A stretch of 64,000 bases of DNA, taken from JBBWZH01 sp035544115. GTDB taxonomy: Bacteria; Actinomycetota; Actinomycetes; Mycobacteriales; CADCTP01. Below are positions 26,667 through 34,868 of the stretch, piece by piece. The translations under genes were made by a program, and so were the position numbers. The stretch lies in contig OY970235.1 in the NCBI GenBank assembly GCA_963714145.1, forward strand, positions 1,674,001 to 1,738,000, in the 5' to 3' direction. Position 1 is the stretch's first letter. The number at the start of each line of letters is the position of its first letter. The notes under the pieces are model-generated. The model did no database searches. It had not been told where the DNA came from and saw only the letters and a program-made list of their open reading frames with translations.

Positions 26667-26696
26667 CGCTGACAAGGGCGTATCCGCTGGTCAGCG
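26667..26696 (+). terminator. Inverted repeat just after the XRE-TPR stop codon
   Basis: CGCTGAC (26667–26673) and GTCAGCG (26690–26696) form a 7-bp stem with a 16-nt loop, directly after the TAG at 26664–26666. There is no T run. It could be a terminator, or a feature of the IS target region. Confidence 0.4.
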
Positions 26697-26699
26697 GCG

Positions 26700-26739
26700 T
26701 CTTGGCGGCCTGGCTTCGCACCCAACTCATCAGCAGAAA
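26700..26739. repeat. 40-bp direct repeat, left copy (IS1634 target duplication)
   Basis: Starts TCTTGGCGGCCTGGC and ends CATCAGCAGAAA. It is identical over all 40 bases to 28417–28456 on the other side of the insertion sequence, and it abuts the IS inverted repeat with no gap. Confidence 0.93.
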
Positions 26740-28416
26740 CCCGACTTGGGCCAAGGTTCGGTGATTCGGGGGCTGGCGCGTCTGTGACCTGCGGGTTCGC
26801 CCTGGCGGGCACGCACTAAGTGGGTGGTTCTAGGCTGCCGGGTTGTGGCGTATGTCCGGACGGTGCGGACGGCGTCGGGGGCGCGGGCGGTGCAGATCGT
26901 GCATTCGCAGCGTCGGGGGTCGCGCGACATCGAGCACATCGGCTCGGCGCACACCGACGCGGACCTGGAGCTACTCAAGGCGGTTGCCGCCCAGCGGCTG
27001 GCCGCCGGGCAGGGCGAGCTGGACCTGCGGATGCCGGGCGGCCCGGCCAACGGTGGGGCGGCGCTGCCGATCACGTCCTCGCGGATGGGGCACCTGCTTG
27101 ACGCGCTGGCCTGCGGCTACGACGCGCTCGGGTTCGCCGCGGCGACCGGGCGCGATGAGGTGTTCCGGGCGCTGGTGCTGGCGCGGATCATCGAGCCGAC
27201 TTCCAAGCTGGACTCCCTGCGGGTGCTGGAAGAAGCCGGCATGGACCCGCCGTCCTACCGGACGGTCAAACGCCGGCTACGCCTCTACGCCGGCGCCGAC
27301 GGCGACACCGCCGAGGCCAGCGAGGCGGCGCCTGTCGATGCTGCTGGTGGCCGGTGGCGGGCACGGCTGGCCCGTGCCTGCGCCGATCACGTCCGGCTCG
27401 GCCCGGCGACGCTGCTGCTCTACGACGTGACCACGCTCTACTTCGAGACCGACACCGGCGACGGGTTCCGCGAGCCGGGGTTCAGCAAGGAACGGCGGCT
27501 GGAGCCACAGGTCACCGTCGGCCTGCTCACCGACGCCGCCGGGTTCCCGCTGATGGTGCACGCGTTCGAAGGCAACAAGGCCGAGACCACCACCATGCTC
27601 CCGGTCCTGACCGCGTTTCTGGCCGAACACGACCTGGCGCAGGTGACCGTCGTCGCGGATGCCGGCATGGTGTCGGAGGCGAACAAGCGTGGCATCGAGG
27701 CGGCCGGGCTGTCGTTCATCCTCGGCGCTCGCCTGCCCGACATCCCCTATGTCGTCGGCCAGTGGCGCAAGGCCCATCCCGGCGAGCAGATCGGTGACGG
27801 GCAGGTGTTCGTCCAGCCCTGGCCCGCCGGCCCGGCCGACAAGCGGCGCGACCACACCTTCATCTACTCCTACCGCGCCGACCGGGCCCGCCGCACCCTG
27901 CGCGGGATCGACCAGCAGGTCACCAAAGCTGAAAACGCCGTCGCCGGCAAGACCCCGGTCAAGCGGAACCGCTACGTACGCCTGACCGGCGCCACCAAGA
28001 CCGTCGACCGGGCACTGGAGACCAAGAACCGCGCCCTGGCCGGGATCAAGGGCTACGTCACCAACCTGCCCAACCCCGACCCCCAGCAGGTCATCGCCGC
28101 CTACAGCCGCCTGCTCAACGTCGAGCACAGCTTCCGGATGAGCAAGACCGACCTCGCCGCCCGACCCATCTACCACCACACCCGCGAGTCCATCGAGGCC
28201 CACCTGACCATCGTGTTCGCCGCCCTCGCCCTCAGCCGCTGGATCGAGAACACCACCGGCTGGTCGACCCGCAAGTTCGTCACCACCACCCGCCGCTACC
28301 GCACCATCACCATCCAAGCTGGCGACCACACCATCACAGCCGCCGACCCCCTCCCCACCGAGCTTCAAGCCGCACTCGACGCCATCCACGGCACGCACTA
28401 AATGGCCCAAGTCGGG
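26740..28416 (+). mobile_element. IS1634-family insertion sequence, complete
   Basis: A 1,677-bp element with perfect 14-bp terminal inverted repeats CCCGACTTGGGCCA (26740–26753) and its complement (28403–28416). It is bounded directly by a 40-bp direct repeat. IS1634-type elements are known for unusually long, variable target duplications, which fits. One intact transposase fills it. The perfect repeats indicate recent insertion. Confidence 0.94.
26845..28401 (+). CDS. IS1634-family DDE transposase
   Basis: About 518 residues from GTG 26845 (VAYVRTVRTASGARAVQIV), a typical family N-terminus; the frame opens 21 bp earlier. Catalytic-core segments: LLLYDVTTLYFETDTGDGF (first Asp), VTVVADAGMVSEANKRG (second Asp) and LNVEHSFRMSKTDLAARPIYH (Glu). 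An insertion domain lies between. C-terminus ends two codons before the right inverted repeat. No disruption. Confidence 0.94.
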   Translation: MAYVRTVRTASGARAVQIVHSQRRGSRDIEHIGSAHTDADLELLKAVAAQRLAAGQGELDLRMPGGPANGGAALPITSSRMGHLLDALACGYDALGFAAATGRDEVFRALVLARIIEPTSKLDSLRVLEEAGMDPPSYRTVKRRLRLYAGADGDTAEASEAAPVDAAGGRWRARLARACADHVRLGPATLLLYDVTTLYFETDTGDGFREPGFSKERRLEPQVTVGLLTDAAGFPLMVHAFEGNKAETTTMLPVLTAFLAEHDLAQVTVVADAGMVSEANKRGIEAAGLSFILGARLPDIPYVVGQWRKAHPGEQIGDGQVFVQPWPAGPADKRRDHTFIYSYRADRARRTLRGIDQQVTKAENAVAGKTPVKRNRYVRLTGATKTVDRALETKNRALAGIKGYVTNLPNPDPQQVIAAYSRLLNVEHSFRMSKTDLAARPIYHHTRESIEAHLTIVFAALALSRWIENTTGWSTRKFVTTTRRYRTITIQAGDHTITAADPLPTELQAALDAIHGTH

Positions 28417-28456
28417 TCTTGGCGGCCTGGCTTCGCACCCAACTCATCAGCAGAAA
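28417..28456. repeat. 40-bp direct repeat, right copy (IS1634 target duplication)
   Basis: Identical to 26700–26739. Joining the flanks at one copy restores the sequence before insertion, which lay just downstream of the XRE-TPR gene. Confidence 0.93.
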
Positions 28457-28682
28457 TGCTGGTCAGACACGTGCCACGGCCCGCAGTCGGCGCCGGCAGG
28501 ACCGCAAGGGCGGGCCGGCACGACGACTCGGCCTGCCCGGATCATGCTCCTGTACGCCTGCCTCCCGACCGCCCGTCCGCCTTCGCACCGTTCATGCGCA
28601 CTCCATCGCGCGCCCGACTCCCGGCGGCCGGTTGATCTTCGGCGGAAAATAGTTGGCGGCTGGGTGCGCGAAACGGCCCTCT

Positions 28683-28731
28683 AAACCGGCCTTCTGTGGT
28701 GAGGACTGTCCCGCGGAAGGAGCGCCCGATG
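28683..28731 (+). repeat. Leader-like element, copy A
   Basis: AAACCGGCCTTCTGTGGTGAG, followed within 30 bp by GGAAGGAGC and an ATG at 28729. A related element (CCGGCCTTCT-CC-GGTGAG, GGGAGGGGG, ATG) lies at 28918–28970. Both place the same block the same distance before a candidate start codon, suggesting a shared regulatory leader. Confidence 0.45.
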
Positions 28732-28896
28732 CTGCCGTCCCCCTCCGCGCGGGCACGCAAGGCCGACGGTGTCGGCCGGCGTGGTCCGCGCTACCCCCGG
28801 CGGACCCGGTGGCGAACGGCTGGCCGGCTCGGCGACCGCAGGCTCGACCGGCGTGCCGGGCTGGCCGGGCGCTGGGCTGCGGAAGATTTTTCATGA
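28729..28896 (+). CDS. Possible small basic protein, 55 residues
   Basis: ATG 28729 has GGAAGGAGC seven bases upstream. The product is very Arg-rich (RRGPRYPRRTRWRTAGRLGD, then RRLDRRAGLAGRW). No family recognised. Arg-rich translation is common in random high-GC DNA, so the case rests mainly on the ribosome site and the repeated leader. Confidence 0.3.
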   Translation: MLPSPSARARKADGVGRRGPRYPRRTRWRTAGRLGDRRLDRRAGLAGRWAAEDFS

Positions 28897-28917
28897 TCGG
28901 GTGTCCAATTCGGGGCC

Positions 28918-28970
28918 GAAATCCGGCCTTCTCCGGTGAGAGCAGTTCACCGGGAGGGGGTCGGCCGATG
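28918..28970 (+). repeat. Leader-like element, copy B
   Basis: Second copy of the block at 28683. The ATG at 28968 opens a frame starting MFMIGSFEDDA, with a GVPVGLP repeat, that runs to 29450 but looks non-coding further on. The rest of 28457–29410 carries no other recognised gene; GC falls near 29270–29360. Confidence 0.42.
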
Positions 28971-29410
28971 TTCATGATCGGGTCGTTCGAGGACGACGCG
29001 GCCGGCGGTCCGCTCGTCGCGGGGCGGCTTCCTGCGGGGGTTCCTGTCGGCCTGCCGGTCGGGGTTCCTGTCGGGCTACCTGCTAGACGGGAAGGTCCCT
29101 TCCGGTGGTGTAGTCGCTGGCGGGCAGTGGCGTCGGCCCTACCGGTGCGTGCCCCGACTCAGTACCCGCAAGGGTGCGTCTGGTCGAGGTGTCGCCCGCG
29201 GCGGAGGCCGGCCGGCTCGGGTGTCATCTGGTGTCGGTGCGTGTCGGCGCCGACCAGACCGTGTCGCGAAGAATCACACGATGTCGAATCTGGCAAGAGG
29301 CGTCGGAGTGATCTGCGTCACATCCATGTCATTTTGGATCGATTCAGACCCGGTTTCTTTATAGGGGCGGTTCGCAGGAGGCCGCCCGCCGTACGGGTTC
29401 TGGAGGGTCC

Positions 29411-29719
29411 ATGTTCGAACGTCGAAGCCGGCTACGGCCGGCTGTGGTAGTGGTGATCATGCCAGCATCGGCGGCCGGACCGGTCGCCGGGGGCGGGCAG
29501 AGCGAGCCGCCGCAGCGGCCGTGCCACGGGCGTGCCGGCGCGTGCGGTTGCCGCTGCGCAACGCCGCGGACCACGCCATTGGAGCCGGCTGGGCCGCGTT
29601 CGTCCGGCCGCGCGGACGGGACCGGCCGGCGCGAGCGGGCCGGCCGCGTCCGGGCTGGCGGGCGGGTGGCCGGCCGGGGCCGGGCGCGGCTGCGGCTGAT
29701 CGAGGGTGGCCGGCGATGA
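29411..29719 (+). CDS. Possible small protein upstream of the replication-relaxation gene
   Basis: A 102-residue frame from ATG 29411 with TGGAGGG upstream; its TGA overlaps the next ATG (ATGA at 29716–29719), which suggests coupling. It begins MFERRSRLRPAVVVVIMPAS and has a cysteine cluster (CHGRAGACGCRC); the tail is Arg/Gly-rich. Not recognised. Could be a non-coding open frame. Confidence 0.45.
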   Translation: MFERRSRLRPAVVVVIMPASAAGPVAGGGQSEPPQRPCHGRAGACGCRCATPRTTPLEPAGPRSSGRADGTGRRERAGRVRAGGRVAGRGRARLRLIEGGRR

Positions 29720-30915
29720 CCGCGCGCGCCGCGAGCGCGGCGGGCGGGGTGTCGGCTGGGCCGGCGGTCGGGTCGGCGTCGGGTCGGCGGGTTGAGTCCG
29801 CCGGCCCATCCGCCGACCCGGTTAGGCCCGAACAGGCTGGTCAGGGGTGGCGTGCGGGGGCCGGTGCGGGTTCGCGAGTTCATGTGTTGAAAGCTGGTTC
29901 TTCCTCCTCGGCGGGCCGGCGTACGGCCGGTGTGGCTGGCCGCGTGGGAGTGCCGGACGCCCGGCTGTGGTGGCGGCTCACCGACCGGGACCGGCTGATC
30001 GTGTCCCTGCTGGCAGAGCACCACGTACTCACGACCGACCAGCTCGCCGCGGTGGCGTTCGGGTCGGCCCGCCGGGCGCAGGACCGGCTGGCCCGGCTCA
30101 CGGCGATGGGCCTGCTGTGGCGGTTCCGGTTCTCCCTGGCCGCGGGCGGCACCAGCCCGGCGCACTACGCGCTGGGCTACGTCGGTGCCCGGCTGGCCGC
30201 CGCGCAGCGGTCCGCGCCGCCGCCGCGTCCGGCGGCGTGGCAGCAGCGGCTGGAACGGCTGGCCGAGTCCCCGCAACTGCGCCACCGCCTCGGCGCGAAC
30301 GGCGTGTTCTGCGGCCTGGCCGGCTACGCCCGCACCCACCCCGACCACGTGGCCGGCGCCGATGGGGTGGGCGGGCTGACGATGTGGTGGCCGCCGGAGC
30401 GGGCGGCCCGGTTCTTCGTCGCCTACCCCGGCGGCGAAACGGTCGTGTTGCGGCCGGACGGGTACGGCGCCTGGGAGGCCGCCGGGCGGGTGGTGCGGTT
30501 CTTCCTGGAGTACGACACCGGCACCGAGTCCCACACCGTCCTGACCGACAAACTCGCCGCCTACGCCGAGGTCCCGGCGGCCCGGTTCGGCATCCTCGCC
30601 TTCACCGTCCACACGCGACGGCGCGAGGCCAACCTGCACCGCGCCCTACGCGCCGCCCTCGGCACGGCAGGGCCGCCGTTGCCGGTCGCGACGATGTCCC
30701 GCGATCACAGTCACCCCGACGGGCCGGCCGGGCCGGTGTGGGCGCTGTGGGCGCCGCAGCGGCCCGCCGCTGACGGGCTGCGGCGGTACCGGCTGGCCGA
30801 ACTGCCGCAGCGCGGGCCGCGGATCGCCCACCACGACGGGCTTGCCGGGCAGCCGTTCAGCCAGGCCGCGTTCTCCGAGTCCGATCCGGAGGTGGTGGCG
30901 CTCATCGACCCCTGA
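29716..30915 (+). CDS. Replication-relaxation family protein
   Basis: A 399-residue protein, ATG 29716. After a low-complexity Ala/Gly/Ser N-terminus, residues 80–300 match the replication-relaxation family of actinomycete plasmids and AICEs: a winged helix (LWWRLTDRDRLIVSLLAEHHVLTTDQLAAVAFG, in two pieces), RRAQDRLARLTAMGLLWRF, GTSPAHYALGYVGA, NGVFCGLAGYAR and FFLEYDTGTESHTVL with an E-x-D acid pair typical of a restriction-like fold. Family members act in plasmid replication and mobilisation. It lies near the integrase, as in known elements. Confidence 0.88.
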   Translation: MTARAASAAGGVSAGPAVGSASGRRVESAGPSADPVRPEQAGQGWRAGAGAGSRVHVLKAGSSSSAGRRTAGVAGRVGVPDARLWWRLTDRDRLIVSLLAEHHVLTTDQLAAVAFGSARRAQDRLARLTAMGLLWRFRFSLAAGGTSPAHYALGYVGARLAAAQRSAPPPRPAAWQQRLERLAESPQLRHRLGANGVFCGLAGYARTHPDHVAGADGVGGLTMWWPPERAARFFVAYPGGETVVLRPDGYGAWEAAGRVVRFFLEYDTGTESHTVLTDKLAAYAEVPAARFGILAFTVHTRRREANLHRALRAALGTAGPPLPVATMSRDHSHPDGPAGPVWALWAPQRPAADGLRRYRLAELPQRGPRIAHHDGLAGQPFSQAAFSESDPEVVALIDP

Positions 30916-30985
30916 CATCAGCCAGGGCCGCCGACACGGCGGGCTCACCGACCCCTCGCCCATCCCTGTCCGGAAGGACACCGCC

Positions 30986-31471
30986 TTGCCACACCAGCCC
31001 GCCCACCACAACCACACCGACCCGCCAGCAGCCGGCGACGGTTCCACCCTCCCGCCCTACCCCGACCGAGACACCGACCCCGCCGACCGAGACACCCGTC
31101 GCACTGTGGTCGCGCCGTCCCGAGACGACAGCGAGAGCAGTCTCGGCCGGGCCGAGAGCACCCGGACCGGCGGTCTCGCCCACCTCTCGCACCACTCTCG
31201 ACCCGCCCCCGAACCGGCCGCCGTGCAGCCGGCCGGTACGCAGTCCGCCGGCCCGGAGGGTGTGGTCATCCCGCTGCCCCGCCGGCCCGCCGACACCGAA
31301 CAGGCCGCCGGTCCCGCGGCGGCGGCGGGCGGGTGGCGGGTGGTCGAGGCCGAGACGACGGCGATGTCGGCCGAGCAGTTCACCGCAGCGGTGAAGGCAC
31401 TCGCCGCGCTCATTACAGAATGGAACCAGCGGCCCACCGACAGCACCGAAAAGACTCGGAAAGCCGCATGA
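30986..31471 (+). CDS. Low-complexity hypothetical protein of the integrative element
   Basis: A 161-residue protein; TTG 30986 is preceded by GGAAGGA. The first 110 residues are Pro/Asp/His/Thr-rich and probably disordered; the last 45 form a helix (EAETTAMSAEQFTAAVKALAALITEWNQR in pieces). It lies between the replication-relaxation and integrase genes, a slot where AICEs often carry a short accessory ORF. Function unknown. 31472–31674 carries no other gene. Confidence 0.6.
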   Translation: MPHQPAHHNHTDPPAAGDGSTLPPYPDRDTDPADRDTRRTVVAPSRDDSESSLGRAESTRTGGLAHLSHHSRPAPEPAAVQPAGTQSAGPEGVVIPLPRRPADTEQAAGPAAAAGGWRVVEAETTAMSAEQFTAAVKALAALITEWNQRPTDSTEKTRKAA

Positions 31472-31674
31472 CAAACCCGAATCCGACCCGCTACTTCCTT
31501 CCCCGTCGACAATCGACGTGGGACAATACCCGTAGGTATCTACATGGCCTCTGGCCTGCGGTTTTAAGTGGTCTATAGGCGACTCGTGGGCCCGCCGAGA
31601 GGCGTTCTTAGGTGCTTCTTGGCGGGCCGCACGGAACACCGTCCAACCATTCGTCGGGGAAAGGAAAAGTCGGG

Positions 31675-33606
31675 GTGACAATCACCAGGACCAGCACCAC
31701 CAGCCGGCGCGGCAAGGCCGGAAAGAACAACCGCAACCCCACCGCCGCCGGAGCGCTGGCCGGCACGCTGAGCGACGGCCGGCGGGTGCGGGTGGCGGTG
31801 TACCTGCGCCGCTCCACGGACGAGGATCACCAGCCGTACTCGATCGAGGCGCAGGAGACCCGGCTGGCCGCCTACATCGCCTCCCAAGCCGGCTGGGAAC
31901 GCGTCGCCCGGTTCGCCGACGACGCTTCCGGGGCAAGCACCGACCGCAAGGACCTCACGCGCGCTCTGGCCGCCGCGAAGGCCGGGCTGTTCGACGTGCT
32001 GCTGGTCTACCGGGTCGACCGGTTCTCCCGCAGTCTGCGCGACACCGTCACCCTCCTCGACGAGTTGGACACCGCCGGGGTGGTGTTCCGGTCGGCGACC
32101 GAGCCGTTCGACACCTCCACCCCGATGGGCCGACTGCTGCTGCAGATGCTGGCCATGTTCGCCCAGTTCGAGCGGGACACCATCATCGACCGCGTCGTCG
32201 CGGGCATGGAGCGCAAGGCCGCCCGCGGGCACTGGATGGGCGGACGCCGGCCGTTCGGCTACCGCGTGGACAAGCCCAACCACCGCCTGATCGTCGACAA
32301 GGCCGAGGCCGCTGTCGTGAAGCTGATCTTCGACCTGTACGTCACCAAGCGGCTCGGCACCCGCGCCATCGCCGCCGTGCTCAACGAGCGGGGGCACCGC
32401 ACCACCGTGGGCGGTGCGTGGTCGGGGCATCAGGTGAACCGGACCCTGTCCAACCGGGTCTACCTCGGCGAACTGTCCTTCCGGGACACCACCGTCACCG
32501 GCACCCACGACCCGATCATCGACCAGGCCGTGTTCGACCAGGCCGACACGATCCTCACCGCCCGCGGCGAGGACCACTCCCACCGGGCCTCGAACGCCTC
32601 CGACTACCACCTCACCGGCCGGCTACGGTGCCCGTCCTGCGGCAAAGCCATGATCGGTACTGCGGCCACCGGCCGCAGCAGGTCGTACCGGTACTACACG
32701 TGCTTCGCGCGCGGCCGGTACGGCAACCACACCTGCGCCGCCCCCCGCCTCGACGCCGCCGCCGTCGACCACGCCGTGCTCGCCGCGATGGCCCGCTTCT
32801 ACCGCGACCGGCACGACCTCATCGGCGCCGCCGTGGACGACGCCCGCACCGCCCATGAGGCCGCCTACAGCGGCCGGCACGCCGAACTCGCCACCGTCGA
32901 AGCCGAACTCGCCCGCACCAACAAGAAGATCGACCGCTACCTGACCGAGTTCGAAGACGACGACATCGACCACGACGCCGTCAAACAACGGCTGCGTACC
33001 CTCGGCGCCCGGACCAAGCAACTCCGCCAGCGCCGCGACGAACTCACCGAGGAACTGGAGGCCGCGCCCGAACCCGTGCCCCCCGCGACCCTGCACGCCG
33101 TGGCCGACCACATCCACCAGATCGTCACCAGCGGACAGCCCGCCCAGCGCAAGGCACTGGTCGAAGCCCTCATCGACAGCGTCAAGATCACCGCACCAGA
33201 CCGGCTCATCCCGATCTACCGTGTCCCGCAGGCCACAGCGCAACCCGACGGCACCACCGACCGTGCGGCCGACCAACCGGCCGCCGAACCCACCGAAGGG
33301 GTGGTTCGTGCAATGACTAACACGGTGCGCCGCCAGGGACTCGAACCCCGAACCCGCGGATTGAGAGCGGTATCCCCACCCGCGCGCGGCCCTAGAATGC
33401 GCGGATGGCCCTGGTGTACAAGGCGATGTTGGCGCCGACGAAGCTGGAACTGCTGGTGCCCTGGCTGTCGGACCGCTCGTGGTGCGGGCGGGCCGGCGGC
33501 GTCGACCAGCTCGGGTCCTACCGGTTCGACGACCCGGCAGGCGAGGTCGGCGTCGAGACGTTACTGCTACGCACCGGCGACGGGCCGATCCTGCACGTGC
33601 CGCTGA
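31675..33606 (+). CDS. Large serine recombinase (integrase) with read-through tail
   Basis: About 643 residues from GTG 31675. The resolvase domain has the catalytic Ser47 (VAVYLRRSTDED), LLVYRVDRFSRSLRD and FAQFERDTIIDRV. A recombinase domain (RRPFGYRVDKPNHRLIV, GTRAIAAVLNERG) and a zinc ribbon (LRCPSCGKAMIGT, YYTCFARGRYGNHTC) follow, then a coiled coil (AELATVEAELARTNKKIDRYL). Up to about residue 548 it is normal for the family. After VVRAMTNTVRR the frame enters a tRNA-Lys 3' half (33324–33367) and runs 80 residues into the flanking DNA, overlapping the next gene out of frame. The tail is therefore probably an integration by-product. Enzyme likely functional. Confidence 0.93.
   Translation: MTITRTSTTSRRGKAGKNNRNPTAAGALAGTLSDGRRVRVAVYLRRSTDEDHQPYSIEAQETRLAAYIASQAGWERVARFADDASGASTDRKDLTRALAAAKAGLFDVLLVYRVDRFSRSLRDTVTLLDELDTAGVVFRSATEPFDTSTPMGRLLLQMLAMFAQFERDTIIDRVVAGMERKAARGHWMGGRRPFGYRVDKPNHRLIVDKAEAAVVKLIFDLYVTKRLGTRAIAAVLNERGHRTTVGGAWSGHQVNRTLSNRVYLGELSFRDTTVTGTHDPIIDQAVFDQADTILTARGEDHSHRASNASDYHLTGRLRCPSCGKAMIGTAATGRSRSYRYYTCFARGRYGNHTCAAPRLDAAAVDHAVLAAMARFYRDRHDLIGAAVDDARTAHEAAYSGRHAELATVEAELARTNKKIDRYLTEFEDDDIDHDAVKQRLRTLGARTKQLRQRRDELTEELEAAPEPVPPATLHAVADHIHQIVTSGQPAQRKALVEALIDSVKITAPDRLIPIYRVPQATAQPDGTTDRAADQPAAEPTEGVVRAMTNTVRRQGLEPRTRGLRAVSPPARGPRMRGWPWCTRRCWRRRSWNCWCPGCRTARGAGGPAASTSSGPTGSTTRQARSASRRYCYAPATGRSCTCR
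33324..33367 (-). other. tRNA-Lys 3' half: attachment-site core
   Basis: On the minus strand this reads from the anticodon loop (CTCTCAATCCGCGGG), through the T arm (GGTTCGAGTCCC), to the acceptor end GGCGGCGCACC. It matches actinobacterial tRNA-Lys(CTT) except for a C where the anticodon should read CTT. The 5' half of the tRNA is absent on the right. It lies inside the last part of the serine integrase frame, where attP/attR cores usually sit. Confidence 0.8.
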
Positions 33607-34025
33607 CGTACCGGAGCGCGCCGCTGCCCGGCGCGGACGAGCACCTCGTCGGCACCGGCGAGCACCCGGTGCTCGGCACCCGCTGGGTATACGACGGCTG
33701 CGCCGACCCGGTGTACGCCCTGACCCTGGCGACCGCGATCCTCACCGGCGGCACCCAGGTCGACGTGTACCTCGACAGCGGCGGCGAGCTGACCCGGCGC
33801 GCCCCCACTGCCGAAGCCCGCGGCTCCGGCGCTCCCGGCACGGCGGTCCCCGATCTCGGGCCGGTGAGCTGCGAGGACAGCGGGCCGGTCACCGTGATCC
33901 ACGCCGCGCCGCTGACGCTCGCCGTCGCCCGCGTCGTCGGCGCGGACGTCCCGGGCACCGGCACGCTCACCGTCCGGTGGGCCGGCGGCGGCTCGGCGAT
34001 CGTGGCGGCGGTCAGTTCGGGGTGA
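33405..34025 (+). CDS. Maltokinase N-terminal cap-like protein
   Basis: A 206-residue protein from ATG 33405. ALVYKAMLAPTKLELLVPWLSDRSWCG and YRFDDPAGEVGVETLLL match the N-terminal cap domain of mycobacterial-type maltokinases; PLTYRSAPLPGADEHLVG and HPVLGTRWVYDGCADPVYA fit too. The kinase domain is missing, as in many stand-alone actinobacterial cap proteins. It starts 38 bp after the tRNA fragment and is the first chromosome-like gene to its right; its 5' part overlaps the integrase tail in another frame. Confidence 0.8.
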   Translation: MALVYKAMLAPTKLELLVPWLSDRSWCGRAGGVDQLGSYRFDDPAGEVGVETLLLRTGDGPILHVPLTYRSAPLPGADEHLVGTGEHPVLGTRWVYDGCADPVYALTLATAILTGGTQVDVYLDSGGELTRRAPTAEARGSGAPGTAVPDLGPVSCEDSGPVTVIHAAPLTLAVARVVGADVPGTGTLTVRWAGGGSAIVAAVSSG

Positions 34026-34671
34026 CCAGCCCCTGGAGGCCGACGACGATCGCGATGATGCCGAAGACCGCGAGCAGCAGGCCGGTGCCGGTGACCGTCG
34101 CGGTGGTGGTACGGCCCAGGCCGGGCGTACGGCCGGCGGGGTGGTGCACCGGCGGGCGGCCGGTGATGCGGTCCCAGAGCAGCGCGAGGCCGACGCCGAT
34201 GCCGACGATCTCGAAGTGGAACACGTGCGGGCCGGAGATCGCATGCACGATCAGGTAGTAGCCGCCGGCCACCAGCGCCACGATGCCCACGATCCAGCCG
34301 AACGGGGCGATCACACCCTCGGCCCTGGCCAGGTTGCCGCCGATCCGGGGTGACCGGACGAGCAGGCTCGCGGCCAGCAGGAACCCGCCCACGATGTTGG
34401 CGAGGTCGAGCAGCAATGCGGTCCAGGCCGCCCGTACCGCTGTGGTTGCGCCGGGCTCGGTGTAGAGGTAGCGGACCCGTGGCTCGCCACCGAGTGGGGT
34501 GAAGCAGTAGCCGACGATGCCGTGCGCCCCGGCCGGTACACCGGTGCCCAGCGACGTGCTGGCCGTCGCGGTGGTGCTCGGGAAACCGGACACGACCGGC
34601 CGCGCGCCGGCGGACAGCCGCGCCAGCAACGGAGCGTCGGCGGCCGCCGCGCCGGTTGATCGACTTACCAC
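34012..34671 (-). pseudogene. Chimera: phosphodiesterase fragment fused to a membrane protein
   Basis: Residues 10–55 (LARLSAGARPVVSGFPSTTATASTSLGTGVP, read in pieces, then HGIVGYCF) match the middle of type I phosphodiesterase/nucleotide pyrophosphatases. The catalytic N-terminus and all that follows are missing. From about residue 80 the frame becomes a four-span membrane protein (LLLDLANIVGGFLLAASLL, FGWIVGIVALVAGGYYLIV, FEIVGIGVGLALL, LLLAVFGIIAIVVGL). The join is probably a deletion scar. GTG 34671 or a GTG at 34728 could start it. The membrane half may still be a working gene. It ends inside the 3' end of the convergent cap-protein gene. Confidence 0.55.
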
Positions 34672-34868
34672 ACCGCCGTTAAGTATTCCTAGACGTTCTT
34701 CAGTGGAGTGGAAAGTAATATTGCACACTGCTTAGTGAGAGCGTACGCTTTCAGCCCAAGATCGTCGTTTGTCACAGTCACGTCGCGATGCGACGCAGCG
34801 CGTGCCGGCTCACCGGACACGTGCCGCTGACACCGTCGGTGACCGGGTGCGAAGGGCGGTGTCGGCGA

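Noticed and set aside
26560..28650. A reading frame (SSWQVALTRAYPLVSGVLAA) that would continue across the IS1634 target site
   Set aside because: It looks briefly protein-like, but uses AGG and other rare codons heavily and has no start. Not strong enough for an interrupted gene.
28968..29450. A 160-codon frame starting MFMIGSFEDDA
   Set aside because: Good ribosome site, but after 40 residues it turns into Arg/Pro/Cys-rich sequence typical of non-coding frames.
1..33323. A left-hand copy of the tRNA-Lys core to close the integrative element
   Set aside because: I looked for the T-arm/acceptor sequence in the left part of the window and did not find it. A string search on the full contig would decide.
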